Assembly (NCBI RefSeq): GCF_900155545.1
Contig: NZ_LT732526.1
Coordinates: 2,556,434-2,596,836 of the forward strand
Reading direction: 5' to 3'
Length of the DNA stretch: 40,403 nt
Source: Clostridium sp. Marseille-P2415
Lineage (GTDB): Bacteria; Bacillota; Clostridia; Lachnospirales; Lachnospiraceae
Part shown: positions 1-8,360 of the stretch, in pieces
How positions within the stretch are numbered: the first letter of the stretch is position 1
Layout: every line of letters starts with the position of its first letter
Translations under genes and position numbers: made by a program
Notes under the pieces: model-generated
Told to the model about the DNA's origin: nothing
Databases searched by the model: none
What the model saw: the letters and a program-made list of their open reading frames with translations, nothing else

Positions 1-79
1 AAAGCTTACGGGAAATTTTATTTAAAAAAGTTAATATTTCCCGTTTTAAAATGTAAGTATTTGTAGTAAAATGAGCCAT
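1..79 (-). CDS. N-terminus of probable transposase, cut by window edge
   Basis: A minus-strand reading frame starts with ATG at 77-79 and stays open for 26 codons to the window edge. It begins MAHFTTNTYILKREILTF. A strong ribosome site (AGAGGAGG, 7 bases before the ATG) supports real translation. From memory, this opening resembles Lachnospiraceae DDE transposases whose N-terminus contains the TYILKREIL motif, but only 26 residues are visible, so the family is uncertain. The start codon lies in one arm of an imperfect inverted repeat (78-160), which would fit an insertion-sequence end or a structured leader. Most of the gene lies outside the window. Confidence 0.5.
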   Translation of the reverse strand, partial: MAHFTTNTYILKREILTFLNKISRKL

Positions 80-160
80 AAGGAATCCTCCTCTTTTTTG
101 TTTAGTGAAGATTTTGTTTTGCAGCTTAATTTTACTATGAAAAGGAAGAAGATTCCTTAT
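78..160. repeat. Imperfect inverted repeat at start of left-edge gene
   Basis: The arms ATAAGGAATC (78-87) and GATTCCTTAT (151-160) are exact inverse copies. Pairing continues inward with mismatches, about 17 of 21 positions per arm. One arm carries the ribosome site and start codon of the left-edge reading frame, so the RNA could fold over its own start. It could be an insertion-sequence end or a translation-control hairpin; the sequence does not decide. Confidence 0.5.
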
Positions 161-250
161 ATTTTAAGCATTTTTTAAAGTTGTTTATAGAAGGAGTCAT
201 AAATTCGAGCCTCTGTGGATAAATCTGTGGAAACTCAAGTGATAATTTAA

Positions 251-279
251 TAGACTTTACACTTTTGCTATGATATAAT
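251..279 (+). promoter_or_regulatory. Promoter of the 96-aa coiled-coil gene
   Basis: An extended -10 element TGATATAAT (TATAAT at 274-279) follows a weak -35 TAGACT (251-256) with a 17-base spacer. It lies about 40 bases before the start codon at 322. Confidence 0.6.
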
Positions 280-321
280 CCTTATATCTAATAGGGTAAT
301 CATAAAAAAGGGGCTGATATT

Positions 322-612
322 ATGGCATTGACCAATGAAGATTTGAAAGCCATAGCGGAATTAATGGACGAAAGAATTAAACCGCTAAAGGACGACATAC
401 GAGATCTGAAATCTGATATCCACAATCTGTCCGATATGATAGAGGTTCTAGAAATCAAGCAAGATGTTACATCGCATAAACTTGAAGATCTTACGTTTCG
501 TGAAGCCAGTATGGAGCATAGCAATAAAAAGGAATTTACGAAGATTAACGACCAATTAGAGACACTAACCGCAGTTCTTGAGGCAAAAAATATTTTACCT
601 AAACAAGCATAG
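322..612 (+). CDS. Small coiled-coil protein, unknown function
   Basis: This is a 96-residue, highly charged, soluble protein with no signal peptide or membrane segment. Residues 8-85 are almost wholly predicted heptad coiled coil, with repeated I/L spacing around DERIKPLKDDIRDLKSDIH and a second helix after residue 60. The ribosome site AAGGGG lies 8 bases before ATG. It has its own promoter (extended -10 at 274-279) and terminator (621-667), so it is monocistronic. Similar short coiled-coil proteins occur scattered in Lachnospiraceae genomes without an assigned role. I do not recognise a function; oligomerisation is the only inference the sequence allows. Confidence 0.7.
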   Translation: MALTNEDLKAIAELMDERIKPLKDDIRDLKSDIHNLSDMIEVLEIKQDVTSHKLEDLTFREASMEHSNKKEFTKINDQLETLTAVLEAKNILPKQA

Positions 613-620
613 ATATCATG

Positions 621-667
621 AAAGAGTGTAAAGCCTGTTAAATTATCAATGGCTCTGCACTCTTTTT
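621..667 (+). terminator. Rho-independent terminator after coiled-coil gene
   Basis: A 13-position stem, AGAGTGTAAAGCC (623-635) against GGCTCTGCACTCT, is followed by TTTTT. Eleven of 13 positions pair canonically. It begins 9 bases after the stop codon at 612. Confidence 0.85.
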
Positions 668-730
668 AGTTAAGTCTGTAATGCAGCCATAGAGATATGA
701 GGTAGTGTAATCTCCTAAAGATGCATTCAT
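638..730 (-). CDS. Possible 30-aa small protein
   Basis: A minus-strand frame of 30 codons begins at ATG 728-730 behind a good ribosome site (AAGGAG, about 8 bases upstream). A TATAAT box lies about 35 bases further upstream. The peptide starts MNASLGDYTTSYLYGC. It runs into the terminator hairpin of the converging coiled-coil gene. It may be a genuine small protein, a remnant of a larger gene, or chance. Only the ribosome site and -10 box speak for it. Confidence 0.25.
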   Translation of the reverse strand: MNASLGDYTTSYLYGCITDLTKKSAEPLII

Positions 731-1026
731 CTTAATCTCTCCTTTCTTATTTTCTTCATTCATTATAACACCTCAGTCATCATTTTTCTATAATTGAGCT
801 TATATTTTCTGTAATGCGATCAGAATACCATATTCTCAGTTTCGAATCAAAAAGTTAACATAATATATTATGCCCTTGGCAGCAGGATTATACACATTAC
901 TACCATTCCATTTCAAATTTAACGGACATTCCTATGATATATGATTAATCATCAATTTCAATCTGCCATTCCATCATAGTTCAATAAACCCGATCTGGTA
1001 TCCTCTCCCTATACTTTACATAATCG
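731..1026. other. Intergenic stretch with no recognisable gene
   Basis: AT-rich sequence with frequent stops in all frames. Apart from the leader of the possible 30-aa protein at its left end, I see no gene, RNA or repeat here. Confidence 0.5.
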
Positions 1027-1338
1027 TTAATCTCCTACAATAATTTCTGCTTCCGTAAACTTTTTAATCAGATTATTAAATTGTTCAATGACCTCCATGG
1101 CAACTTTGTTTCTATTCTTATTCACACTATTATAAAAGGCAAAATAAGGTTTTTGATTGGTGCAGTCATATATATACCAGTGCATGCATCTTTCTGTCAG
1201 ATCTATGGTGAATTTCACTTTAATTATTTTACGGTAAAGGTAGCTTTGATAGAAAAAGGTGTCTTTACGCGGCTCAAAACCATTTTTCATTAGAATCTCT
1301 TTTGTTACATGATCCCTTACCAGATATTCCAGCTGCAC
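1027..1338 (-). CDS. Hypothetical protein, about 103 aa
   Basis: The reading frame encodes a small soluble protein rich in aromatic and charged residues (FFYQSYLYRKIIKVKF, then HWYIYDC) with no membrane segment. It can begin at GTG 1345-1347, but that codon touches the ribosome site. The GTG at 1336-1338 lies 8 bases after AAGGGAG and is the better start, giving 103 residues. I do not recognise a family. The alternating hydrophobic pattern suggests an alpha/beta fold. It is separated from both neighbours by several hundred bases, so it appears monocistronic. Confidence 0.55.
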   Translation of the reverse strand: MQLEYLVRDHVTKEILMKNGFEPRKDTFFYQSYLYRKIIKVKFTIDLTERCMHWYIYDCTNQKPYFAFYNSVNKNRNKVAMEVIEQFNNLIKKFTEAEIIVGD

Positions 1339-1486
1339 AGCGTACACTCCCTTTATGATATTACAGCTACTTTCAAATCCATATGATTCGAATATTAAAC
1401 TTATGCCAGCTTTCCCTTTTTATCTCTATTTTTTACATGTATCTCATTACCAAAGCCAATCCATTTCAGCTTTTACGGTGCCGGCA

Positions 1487-1519
1487 AAGCAAAAGACACC
1501 TGTCAAATTAACAGATGCC
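1487..1519 (-). terminator. Terminator downstream of the secreted coiled-coil gene
   Basis: On the minus strand GGCATCTGT (1511-1519) pairs with ACAGGTGTC (1495-1503), with two G-U pairs, followed by TTTTGCTTT. It lies about 105 bases after the stop at 1625. Confidence 0.65.
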
Positions 1520-1550
1520 TAAAACCTGCATTCTATCCTTTTTTCGTGCC

Positions 1551-1594
1551 TGCGGCAGGATTCCGTCTGCACAATTGCATTTCACCCTGCCGCA
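1551..1594. repeat. Stem-loop with 9-bp perfect arms
   Basis: TGCGGCAGG (1551-1559) and CCTGCCGCA (1586-1594) are perfect inverse copies around a 26-base loop. There is no T-run after it on the minus strand, so it is not a standard terminator. It may stabilise the 3' end of the transcript from 1625. Confidence 0.5.
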
Positions 1595-1624
1595 TCACGT
1601 TACATCCGATCCTTCCCAAACCCT

Positions 1625-3745
1625 CTAATGAAAAATCCCCGTAACCGCATTCCATATCTTCCCAAACACATTCGCAATCCTCTGCCATACCCCAATATCT
1701 GCAGCCGAAGGTTCAATATCCACAGCGTTGTCATTTCCATCCTCCTCGCTGATTTCCTGAGTCCTTAATATGATCTGAATGCTGGAAGGTGCCGGATTTT
1801 TATCCGATGTAAAGGAAACCATCGCCTCATCCGCATTCATCTCCAAAAGATTGGTATCGTCACCGATCTTATCCAGCTCATCCTTAACGCTGTTCCGAAG
1901 GCTTTCATTGGCTTCCCGAAGCTTACCGGTGGTGCCGGACGTATCCGCTGCCTTTTCCAAAATATCGATCAGCCCGTCCAACGTATTTTTCGTACCATTT
2001 TCCACTGCGCTCCGGTTATTTTTGACCGTATTCTGAACGCTCCTGAATAAAGAAATCAACTGGTCTGTCGCTGAACTTATCTGCTCAATGGAAGCAGACG
2101 TATCATCTAACATTAAATCAAATGCCGCCTTGTTATCATTTTTTGTTTTATTAAGGCTTACTACATCTCCAATGGTCGTATCGATATTATCCATGATTGC
2201 GGCTAATTCATTGGCAATGGAACCTCCATTCTTAAGCCCCCCATCCACATCGATTCCTGAAATGGCAGTTCTGACACTGGAAAGGATATTCTGCATGGAA
2301 GACAGGATTTTTGAAAGTATGGCGGCAGTCTGGATCAGACCTGCAGCATCTTGCCCGTCCAATCCGTCCGCCTCAATGCCGTCAAGCTGGCTGCGCAATT
2401 TACTTACCGCATCCGAGCCCAGAGCAAACTCTAAGTCATTCAGGATTCCATCCATATCCTCCATCAGATTCTGCATGTCTTCCGCCTGCTCCTCCACGTC
2501 CTCCTCGCTTAAAGAAGCCGAACCTCCGGATACCGAGTTGATTCTGTTTAAAACCGCTTCGATCGCGGCCAGCTGCTGTTCAACATTGCTGATCTCATCC
2601 TTAATTTCATCTGCATCGGATTCCTCCAGATCAGATTGCAAATCACGGATGGAATCTTTTAAATCCCTTAAAGAATCAGACAAATGATAAAAATCATCGC
2701 CGGAATCCTGAAGCGTTTCCACCAGCCCGTTTACCTTTCCGTTGATCTCATCCAATGACTGCTTATTGGCATTGATATCCGGTGCAAGCTGGCTGATCTT
2801 CTGGTTCGCAGCCTCTAAGCTGTCCAGACTGTTATCGGCATTGGCTATGATTTCGTCCTTGGATGCATCAAAGTTTTCTCTGGCTCCCTGAAGCTGCTGT
2901 AAGCCCTCTTTTGCCACATCCATACCATTGCTGATATTATGTAAGGTATCCAGCAGTTCGTTCATTCCATCCAGCAGCTCATCCGTTGAATTTTCAAAGG
3001 TATCCCTGGCTTCCTTAATATCAGCAATTTCACCGATCTGATCCAATGTTCCCGGAACCATCATCATGATCATTCCGCTGGACTCAAAATCATGGGTGCT
3101 GATTTCAATATGAAAGGTCTTTTCCTGTCCTGGCACTGCAGCAAAAAATACGACTTTATAAGTTCCAACCGACTGAGTCTGTGAACCGGGAGCTTCTACC
3201 GAACTGACATCCTCCATATCCACCATGGTCCCAACCTGAAGGAGCATATTATTCCTGTAATAATCTCTTGCATTTTTATTGGGCATGCAGTGGATGTCTA
3301 TTTCCACCAGACCGTCGGCGTGGAGCAAATCCTGAGCTTCTTTTGGCATACCATTTAATTTATAGGAAACATCAAAATTCCAGGGCAGGACAACATCGCT
3401 GTTGTTAAGCTGGCATTCATAGTAAAAACGTTCCTTTGAATCCTCCGGTAGCTGCCAGGTCACACCCTCCTCCTGTATGACTGGTTTGGCATAGTTGGTC
3501 ATATTGGTTACATCCGTATAGGTACCGTAATCCGTGAAGGAACGCAGGCCGTTTAAAGAAACTCCCTTTACCACACTGGAATCTACCTGGCTCCCATAAT
3601 AATCCAGATTTACATACAACGCTTCATCGGTGGATACCGCAGGCGTTCCGGCGTATACACTTCCTGCCACCGATCCTCCCATCATGGCAGTGATCACTGC
3701 AGCTGCCGTCAGCCGGTATGCTTTATTTCTTCTTTTTCTCATCAT
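1625..3745 (-). CDS. Secreted coiled-coil protein, partner of MMPL transporter
   Basis: This 706-residue protein has a clear signal peptide: a basic N-terminus, a hydrophobic core at about 11-27 and likely cleavage after SVYA near residue 32. Residues 35-235 form a beta-rich, non-repetitive exported domain. Residues 240-660 are long heptad helices rich in L, D, N and S, like the extracellular domain of YhgE/Pip-type proteins. The C-terminus (about 685-706) is an amphipathic tryptophan-containing helix rather than an LPXTG anchor. Its start overlaps the end of the upstream MMPL gene by 23 bases, implying translational coupling. I infer that it works outside the membrane with that transporter, perhaps as an envelope adaptor. 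The ribosome site AAGGGA lies 4-8 bases before the paired ATG codons. Confidence 0.75.
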   Translation of the reverse strand: MMRKRRNKAYRLTAAAVITAMMGGSVAGSVYAGTPAVSTDEALYVNLDYYGSQVDSSVVKGVSLNGLRSFTDYGTYTDVTNMTNYAKPVIQEEGVTWQLPEDSKERFYYECQLNNSDVVLPWNFDVSYKLNGMPKEAQDLLHADGLVEIDIHCMPNKNARDYYRNNMLLQVGTMVDMEDVSSVEAPGSQTQSVGTYKVVFFAAVPGQEKTFHIEISTHDFESSGMIMMMVPGTLDQIGEIADIKEARDTFENSTDELLDGMNELLDTLHNISNGMDVAKEGLQQLQGARENFDASKDEIIANADNSLDSLEAANQKISQLAPDINANKQSLDEINGKVNGLVETLQDSGDDFYHLSDSLRDLKDSIRDLQSDLEESDADEIKDEISNVEQQLAAIEAVLNRINSVSGGSASLSEEDVEEQAEDMQNLMEDMDGILNDLEFALGSDAVSKLRSQLDGIEADGLDGQDAAGLIQTAAILSKILSSMQNILSSVRTAISGIDVDGGLKNGGSIANELAAIMDNIDTTIGDVVSLNKTKNDNKAAFDLMLDDTSASIEQISSATDQLISLFRSVQNTVKNNRSAVENGTKNTLDGLIDILEKAADTSGTTGKLREANESLRNSVKDELDKIGDDTNLLEMNADEAMVSFTSDKNPAPSSIQIILRTQEISEEDGNDNAVDIEPSAADIGVWQRIANVFGKIWNAVTGIFH

Positions 3746-5951
3746 CGTTCCCTTCTTCCTTTTCCTGTTTCTTCAGAGAAAACCGTTTTCCCATTTCCTT
3801 CTTTTTTTGTTTCACCATAAGGTGGGCAGCAGCTATTTTTTCACGTTTCCCCGCTTCCCACATGAGAAGGGGATCTGACATGGTTAAAAGAACCGGAAGT
3901 AAAAACAGCACCATCAGGACACTGATCAATGCACCTCGGCCAATGAGATGTCCCAGACCGGCAATGGCGGCCACAGAGGAAATGAAGTACAGCCCGTAAC
4001 CCACAATGGTCAAAATGGTACCGGAGGTCAGAATGGACAAAGCGCTCCTTGATACCGTATGCTTTATGGCTCTGGCCTTTTCCGGATATTTTTTCTTCGC
4101 CTCCATATAGTTATTGGTCATGAGGATCGAATAATCGACTGTGGCTCCAAGCTGGAGGCAGCTTACAATAATATAACCCAGATACAATATATTTTCCCCT
4201 GTGAAGTACGGAAGCGCCATATTGAAGAATACCGCCACTTCAATCGGAATCAGTACCACAACAGGAATTACAATGGATTTAAAAGAAATCATAACCACCA
4301 GTCCGACCCCCAATATTGACAGGATGTTAACGAAATTATAATCCTCCGTAATAATGGACTTAATATCCTGGGTAGAGGGAATGACTCCGGTAATATAAGC
4401 TCCTTCCGGATAATATTGATTCACCATATTTCTTATTTCATCGGAACACTGGAAAGCAAAATCGCTTTCATCCGATGACTTCACATAAATCATGATGCGG
4501 CTGAAGCCATCCGTGTGCATCAGGCTTGTCAGACTCTTTGGAAGAATTTTCTCCGGGATTCCTTCCGGCAGAGTGCCTGCAAGGGAAGTGGCTGATTTTA
4601 CGTAATCGAGGTCCTCCAGCGCATCCGTCAGTTCCCTTTCCGTGACCATGTTTGTGTTGGGAACCACTGCGAGGATCAGATTGCTCTTTCCAAACCGGCT
4701 GTTGATCTCCTGTTCATCCTCATATACCCTGGTTCCCGGACTGGAACCCAGTGCACCGTTGCCAAAGGTAAACGCATTCATATTCTGGGCTACAAAAGCC
4801 GGAACCACCAAAAGCAGCACCGCAGGAAACACTCCGTACCGCACCCTGTAAACCAGACGCCCCAGGCCATGGAAGGATGGCATAAAGGAACGGTGCTCTG
4901 CCCTTTTGATCCTGTCTCCCCAGCGAAGCAGCAGGGAAGGCATCAGAAAGATGACCGTTATCAGGCTGATCACAATTCCCTTTGCCAGAACAAAGCCCAA
5001 ATCCCGTCCAATGGAGAAACGCATCAACATAAGAACCAGAAATCCGATGATGGTGGTGGCACCGCTGGCCAGAATGGACGGCAGGGATTTATGTAAAGCA
5101 TTGGTAATGGCTGTTACCGGATCGGCTCCCTTTTCCCTCTCCTTGGTAAAGCTGTCCAAAAGAAATACGGAATAATCCATGGCCACAGCCAGCTGCAGGA
5201 TAGAAGCCACGCTGAATGTTATAAAGGAAATGGTTCCTGACACCAGGTTGGTTCCCATATTTATAATAATGGCTATGCCCATAATAAGGAGAAACAGCAC
5301 CGGTTCAAACCAGGATGTGGTGGTCAGGCACAGCACCGCCGCGATCATGACAACTCCCATTGCCATGGCAATACTGATCTCCCTCGTCAGTGTCTCATTT
5401 AAGGATTTGTTCTGAACGGCTGAGCCCATGAAATATCCTTTGTCACCGGTCAGCTTCTGCATCTGGCTGATGGCTGATTTGGTTAAGCTGCTGGAATCCC
5501 CTTCCTCAAAAATAATATCCATAACTGCATAATCATCCTTATAATAGTCCTGGATATCGTCATAATCGATAAAAATATCCGCCTTATAAACATCGGTCTT
5601 GGTATCCGCCCACATAACCATGTCCACGCCGTCGATTTCCGATATCCGGTCCTTGTAGGCCTTTGCCTCATACAGCGTGACCGGACCGACCATAACCCGG
5701 GCCGTGCCCGGATAACCGAACTCCTCTTCCATCACGTTTAAGCCTTTTTTTGCAGGTGCCCATTCCGGAAGATATTCACTTAAGTCATAATTGACATGGA
5801 CAAAACATGCACATATGGCAGAAATGATCACTGCAGCCGTAAAAAGCGTTTCAATCCATCTGCCTTTTTTGACGATTAAGTCAATGAGGTTTAAGCGTTT
5901 TCTTTTCTGCGCATTTTTTCCGGTCTTTTTATCTTTTTCCTTTGTTTTCAC
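3723..5951 (-). CDS. MMPL-family RND transporter
   Basis: This membrane transporter of about 742 residues belongs to the MMPL branch of the RND superfamily, which exports lipids or hydrophobic compounds using proton flow. It has the usual duplicated layout: one membrane helix near residue 35-56, an extracellular domain to about 185, five helices to about 345, another helix near 370, a second extracellular domain (about 390-535), and five final helices. The paired MDYS/VDYS signatures (AVAMDYSVFLLDSF and GATVDYSILMTNN) sit in the equivalent helix of each half and match the family's proton-relay Asp-Tyr pair. The C-terminal tail is very lysine-rich. The GTG at 5958-5960 abuts the ribosome site, so the GTG at 5949-5951 is preferred. 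The substrate cannot be told. It is co-transcribed with the secreted coiled-coil gene. Confidence 0.9.
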   Translation of the reverse strand: MKTKEKDKKTGKNAQKRKRLNLIDLIVKKGRWIETLFTAAVIISAICACFVHVNYDLSEYLPEWAPAKKGLNVMEEEFGYPGTARVMVGPVTLYEAKAYKDRISEIDGVDMVMWADTKTDVYKADIFIDYDDIQDYYKDDYAVMDIIFEEGDSSSLTKSAISQMQKLTGDKGYFMGSAVQNKSLNETLTREISIAMAMGVVMIAAVLCLTTTSWFEPVLFLLIMGIAIIINMGTNLVSGTISFITFSVASILQLAVAMDYSVFLLDSFTKEREKGADPVTAITNALHKSLPSILASGATTIIGFLVLMLMRFSIGRDLGFVLAKGIVISLITVIFLMPSLLLRWGDRIKRAEHRSFMPSFHGLGRLVYRVRYGVFPAVLLLVVPAFVAQNMNAFTFGNGALGSSPGTRVYEDEQEINSRFGKSNLILAVVPNTNMVTERELTDALEDLDYVKSATSLAGTLPEGIPEKILPKSLTSLMHTDGFSRIMIYVKSSDESDFAFQCSDEIRNMVNQYYPEGAYITGVIPSTQDIKSIITEDYNFVNILSILGVGLVVMISFKSIVIPVVVLIPIEVAVFFNMALPYFTGENILYLGYIIVSCLQLGATVDYSILMTNNYMEAKKKYPEKARAIKHTVSRSALSILTSGTILTIVGYGLYFISSVAAIAGLGHLIGRGALISVLMVLFLLPVLLTMSDPLLMWEAGKREKIAAAHLMVKQKKKEMGKRFSLKKQEKEEGNDDEKKKK

Positions 5952-6006
5952 TTTATTCACCCTTTTCCAGTCTTTTCAGTCTATACCATAATACCAATTT
6001 TCCAAT

Positions 6007-6022
6007 TTGTAATTATACAATT
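6007..6022. promoter_or_regulatory. AT-rich palindrome over the -10 of the MMPL gene
   Basis: TTGTAATTATACAA is a near-perfect inverted repeat containing a minus-strand TATAAT, about 60 bases before the MMPL start. No good -35 accompanies it. Such palindromes over a -10 often bind TetR or MarR-type repressors; none is encoded nearby, so this is an inference. Confidence 0.4.
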
Positions 6023-6073
6023 CTTTTAAGTTGAATGTTTTTTCGACAAAATTTGAAATATGTCTAAATAATA

Positions 6074-6102
6074 TTGTCATTTGCCGTCAACTCCGCTATA
6101 AT
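6074..6102 (+). promoter_or_regulatory. Promoter of the DUF5688 gene
   Basis: TTGTCA (6074-6079), a 17-base spacer and TATAAT (6097-6102), about 115 bases before the start codon. Confidence 0.75.
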
Positions 6103-6216
6103 AAAAAGGATTCTTCTGATTCCGGTTCCGGAACCCTATTTCCACCAAAATCATTCCGTTCTTGCTGTAATCTGCCTCATGCAGTTTACATAAATCACAT
6201 CTAAGGAGGTATACTT

Positions 6217-7182
6217 ATGGTATACGAAACATTTCTGGAAACTGTCAAAAATTCCCTGAAGGAAAGGCTTGGAGCAGAATTTACCCTGGCAATCCAATCC
6301 GTCACCAAAAACAACGGACTTATACTTGACGGACTTTGTATTGGAAAAGCAGAGGAAAAAACGGCCCCTACCATCTATCTTAACGCCTTTTACAAGGCAT
6401 TTCAAAATGGAAAGCCGCTAAGAGAAATCATTGACGTCATTATGGCCCTCTATCAAAACAGTCAGCTGCCGGAAAACTTTTCTTTCGAGGAACTTTTACT
6501 GCCGGATCAGATAATGGACAAAATCATCTTTCGCCTTATCAATGAAACCGCCAACCAGGATCTGCTCAAAGACGTTCCACATATTTCCTACCCGGATCTG
6601 GATCTGTCCCTCGTATTCTGCCTGTCGCTTCAAAAAACAGAAGACAATCTCCTGACTGCTCTGATCCACAACAGCCACAAAAAAGCGTGGAACCTGTCCA
6701 CAGAAGAATTGGAACAGGCAGCTAAAACCAACACACCACACCTTTTTCCGGCCCGCATCCGTTCCCTGCCGGAAGTCATAAAGGACATCGCAATAAAATC
6801 TGCAGGGAAAGATATCGAAGAGGATGCCATGGATGAATTCTTCGATTCCGCTCCTCTCACCCCTCCCATGTACGTACTGACCAATATTACCGGAATGAAC
6901 GGGGCAGGCTGCATATTTTATGAGGGCATATTAAAAGACTTCGCAGCATGCTGTGACAGCGATTTAATCATCCTGCCCTCCAGCATTCACGAAGTCCTCA
7001 TCATTCCATATAACAAAGATATATCTTTTGAAGAATTAGCTGATACGGTCTTTTCCATCAATCAGGAAGAAGTCCCGGAAGAAGACCGTCTCTCCAATCA
7101 CATCTATTACTACTCCAGAAGCAGCGATGGCCTGACCATTGCATTCACTTCTTTTGTCCCAATCGGAACAGAGAATCCATGA
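6217..7182 (+). CDS. DUF5688 family protein
   Basis: This is a 321-residue soluble protein preceded by an excellent ribosome site (AAGGAGGT, 6 bases before ATG). The opening (YETFLETVKNSLKERLG), the YLNAFYKAFQNGKPLREI segment and the late SIHEVLIIPY segment match my memory of DUF5688, a family frequent in several copies in Lachnospiraceae with no proven role. There is no signal peptide, membrane segment or catalytic motif that I can identify. It has its own promoter (6074-6102). Its last 38 bases overlap the 3' end of the converging exporter gene, so the two genes share coding DNA on opposite strands. Confidence 0.75.
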   Translation: MVYETFLETVKNSLKERLGAEFTLAIQSVTKNNGLILDGLCIGKAEEKTAPTIYLNAFYKAFQNGKPLREIIDVIMALYQNSQLPENFSFEELLLPDQIMDKIIFRLINETANQDLLKDVPHISYPDLDLSLVFCLSLQKTEDNLLTALIHNSHKKAWNLSTEELEQAAKTNTPHLFPARIRSLPEVIKDIAIKSAGKDIEEDAMDEFFDSAPLTPPMYVLTNITGMNGAGCIFYEGILKDFAACCDSDLIILPSSIHEVLIIPYNKDISFEELADTVFSINQEEVPEEDRLSNHIYYYSRSSDGLTIAFTSFVPIGTENP

Positions 7183-7564
7183 TAAAGATAGCCATGGCTA
7201 TGGCGCCTGCAATCTGAACTGTCTCCACCAGATAATGGCTGGAAAGCTCCGGATCATTGCTGATTACATAGGAAACACTCCGGTAAATCGAAGCCCCCGG
7301 AACTGACGGCAGGATCCCTGCCACCAGAAACACGGTAACCGGAGCTTTAAAAATCCTTGCAGAAATATGGCTGGAAAGAGCCACCAGCAGGCTGGATAAA
7401 AAGGCCGCAGCTATGACGGACCCGGCTGCGGCTGCCACCAGAAGATAAACCAGCCATCCGGCCGCACCGATCCCTCCCGCCAGAGCCACATATTTCTTCG
7501 GCAGTTCAAGAATTAAAGAAAAACTGATCACCGCCAGAAAAGCACCAACCGTCTGTACTACCAT
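7145..7564 (-). CDS. Threonine/serine exporter, C-terminal subunit (ThrE_2/DUF3815)
   Basis: This 139-residue membrane protein has four or five hydrophobic helices. It resembles the C-terminal half of ThrE, here a separate gene as in many Firmicutes. The motif GILPSVPGASIYRSV is typical of the DUF3815 domain. The frame is open further upstream, but that part is a shadow of the preceding gene. The ATG at 7562-7564 lies behind AGGAGGTGG and overlaps the stop of the upstream subunit by 7 bases, a classic coupled arrangement. With its partner it should form an inner-membrane exporter of L-threonine and L-serine, though substrates vary in this family. Its end overlaps the DUF5688 gene. Confidence 0.85.
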   Translation of the reverse strand: MVVQTVGAFLAVISFSLILELPKKYVALAGGIGAAGWLVYLLVAAAAGSVIAAAFLSSLLVALSSHISARIFKAPVTVFLVAGILPSVPGASIYRSVSYVISNDPELSSHYLVETVQIAGAIAMAIFIMDSLFRLGQKK

Positions 7565-8337
7565 GCAGGTCCACCTCCTGTCATCCACTGAAACAGGCCC
7601 ATTCCTGCTCCCACCCCTGCGGCCACTGCCAGGGCAATTACCACTGCTTCCATCATTCTGGCTGTACCGGAGGCATAATCTCCATTTAAAGTATCCCGGA
7701 TGGCAGTTGTAAATATCACTCCGGGGACCAATGGCATGATGGCACCGATGATGATGATGTCGCTGTTGATTCCAGGCATAAGAAAATGTTGCAGAAGCAG
7801 GGTGGTAACGGCAATTAGAAATGCACAGACCCCATTGGCACAAAAATCATTGAGCCTGATTCTTACCGATGCCTCCATGACTCCGGCCAGAACAGCCCCG
7901 GTCACCGCGGCTGCCGCACAGTCTTTTCCCCCTCCGCCTAAAAGAAGGGTAAAGAATACTGCTACGCCCACGACCCCGATGTCTTTCACTCTTCTGCCGT
8001 ACTGCATCGTATTCCGTATCTCCTTAAGCCTTCCGTAGGCTTCCTCCACGGTCATCAGGTCCACACACAGCTTTCTTGATACATCATTAACCAGATACAC
8101 CCGGTTAAGATTGGTGGACCGGATCGTCACCCTTCTGGCTATTGTTATGGCCTCAATGGAAGGATCGTTTAAAGACGCAAAGATGCCTGTGGAAAATACG
8201 ATGGCTTCCGCCGTGTCCCGGCCCGCTTTTCGTAAAATGTGGTCGATGGTATTCTCCACCCGGTAAATTTCGGCACCACTTATCAACATAATCTCACCTG
8301 CCAGAACTGCAGTTTCCACAAGCAGCTTATCATTCAT
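7558..8337 (-). CDS. Threonine/serine exporter, N-terminal subunit (ThrE_1/DUF1212)
   Basis: This 259-residue protein has a soluble N-terminal region (about 1-115) with the family motif SGAEIYRVENTI, followed by five membrane helices. The sequence PGINSDIIIIGAIMPLVPG matches the DUF1212 membrane core. In Corynebacterium the two halves are one protein, ThrE; here they are two genes with a 7-base overlap. It lies 23 bases after feoB on the same strand with its own ribosome site (GAGGAA), so it probably shares the feo transcript. An amino-acid exporter behind an iron-import operon is not an obvious functional match and may simply reflect readthrough. Confidence 0.87.
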   Translation of the reverse strand: MNDKLLVETAVLAGEIMLISGAEIYRVENTIDHILRKAGRDTAEAIVFSTGIFASLNDPSIEAITIARRVTIRSTNLNRVYLVNDVSRKLCVDLMTVEEAYGRLKEIRNTMQYGRRVKDIGVVGVAVFFTLLLGGGGKDCAAAAVTGAVLAGVMEASVRIRLNDFCANGVCAFLIAVTTLLLQHFLMPGINSDIIIIGAIMPLVPGVIFTTAIRDTLNGDYASGTARMMEAVVIALAVAAGVGAGMGLFQWMTGGGPAW

Positions 8338-8360
8338 AGGCTCATTCCTCTATATTTGAA

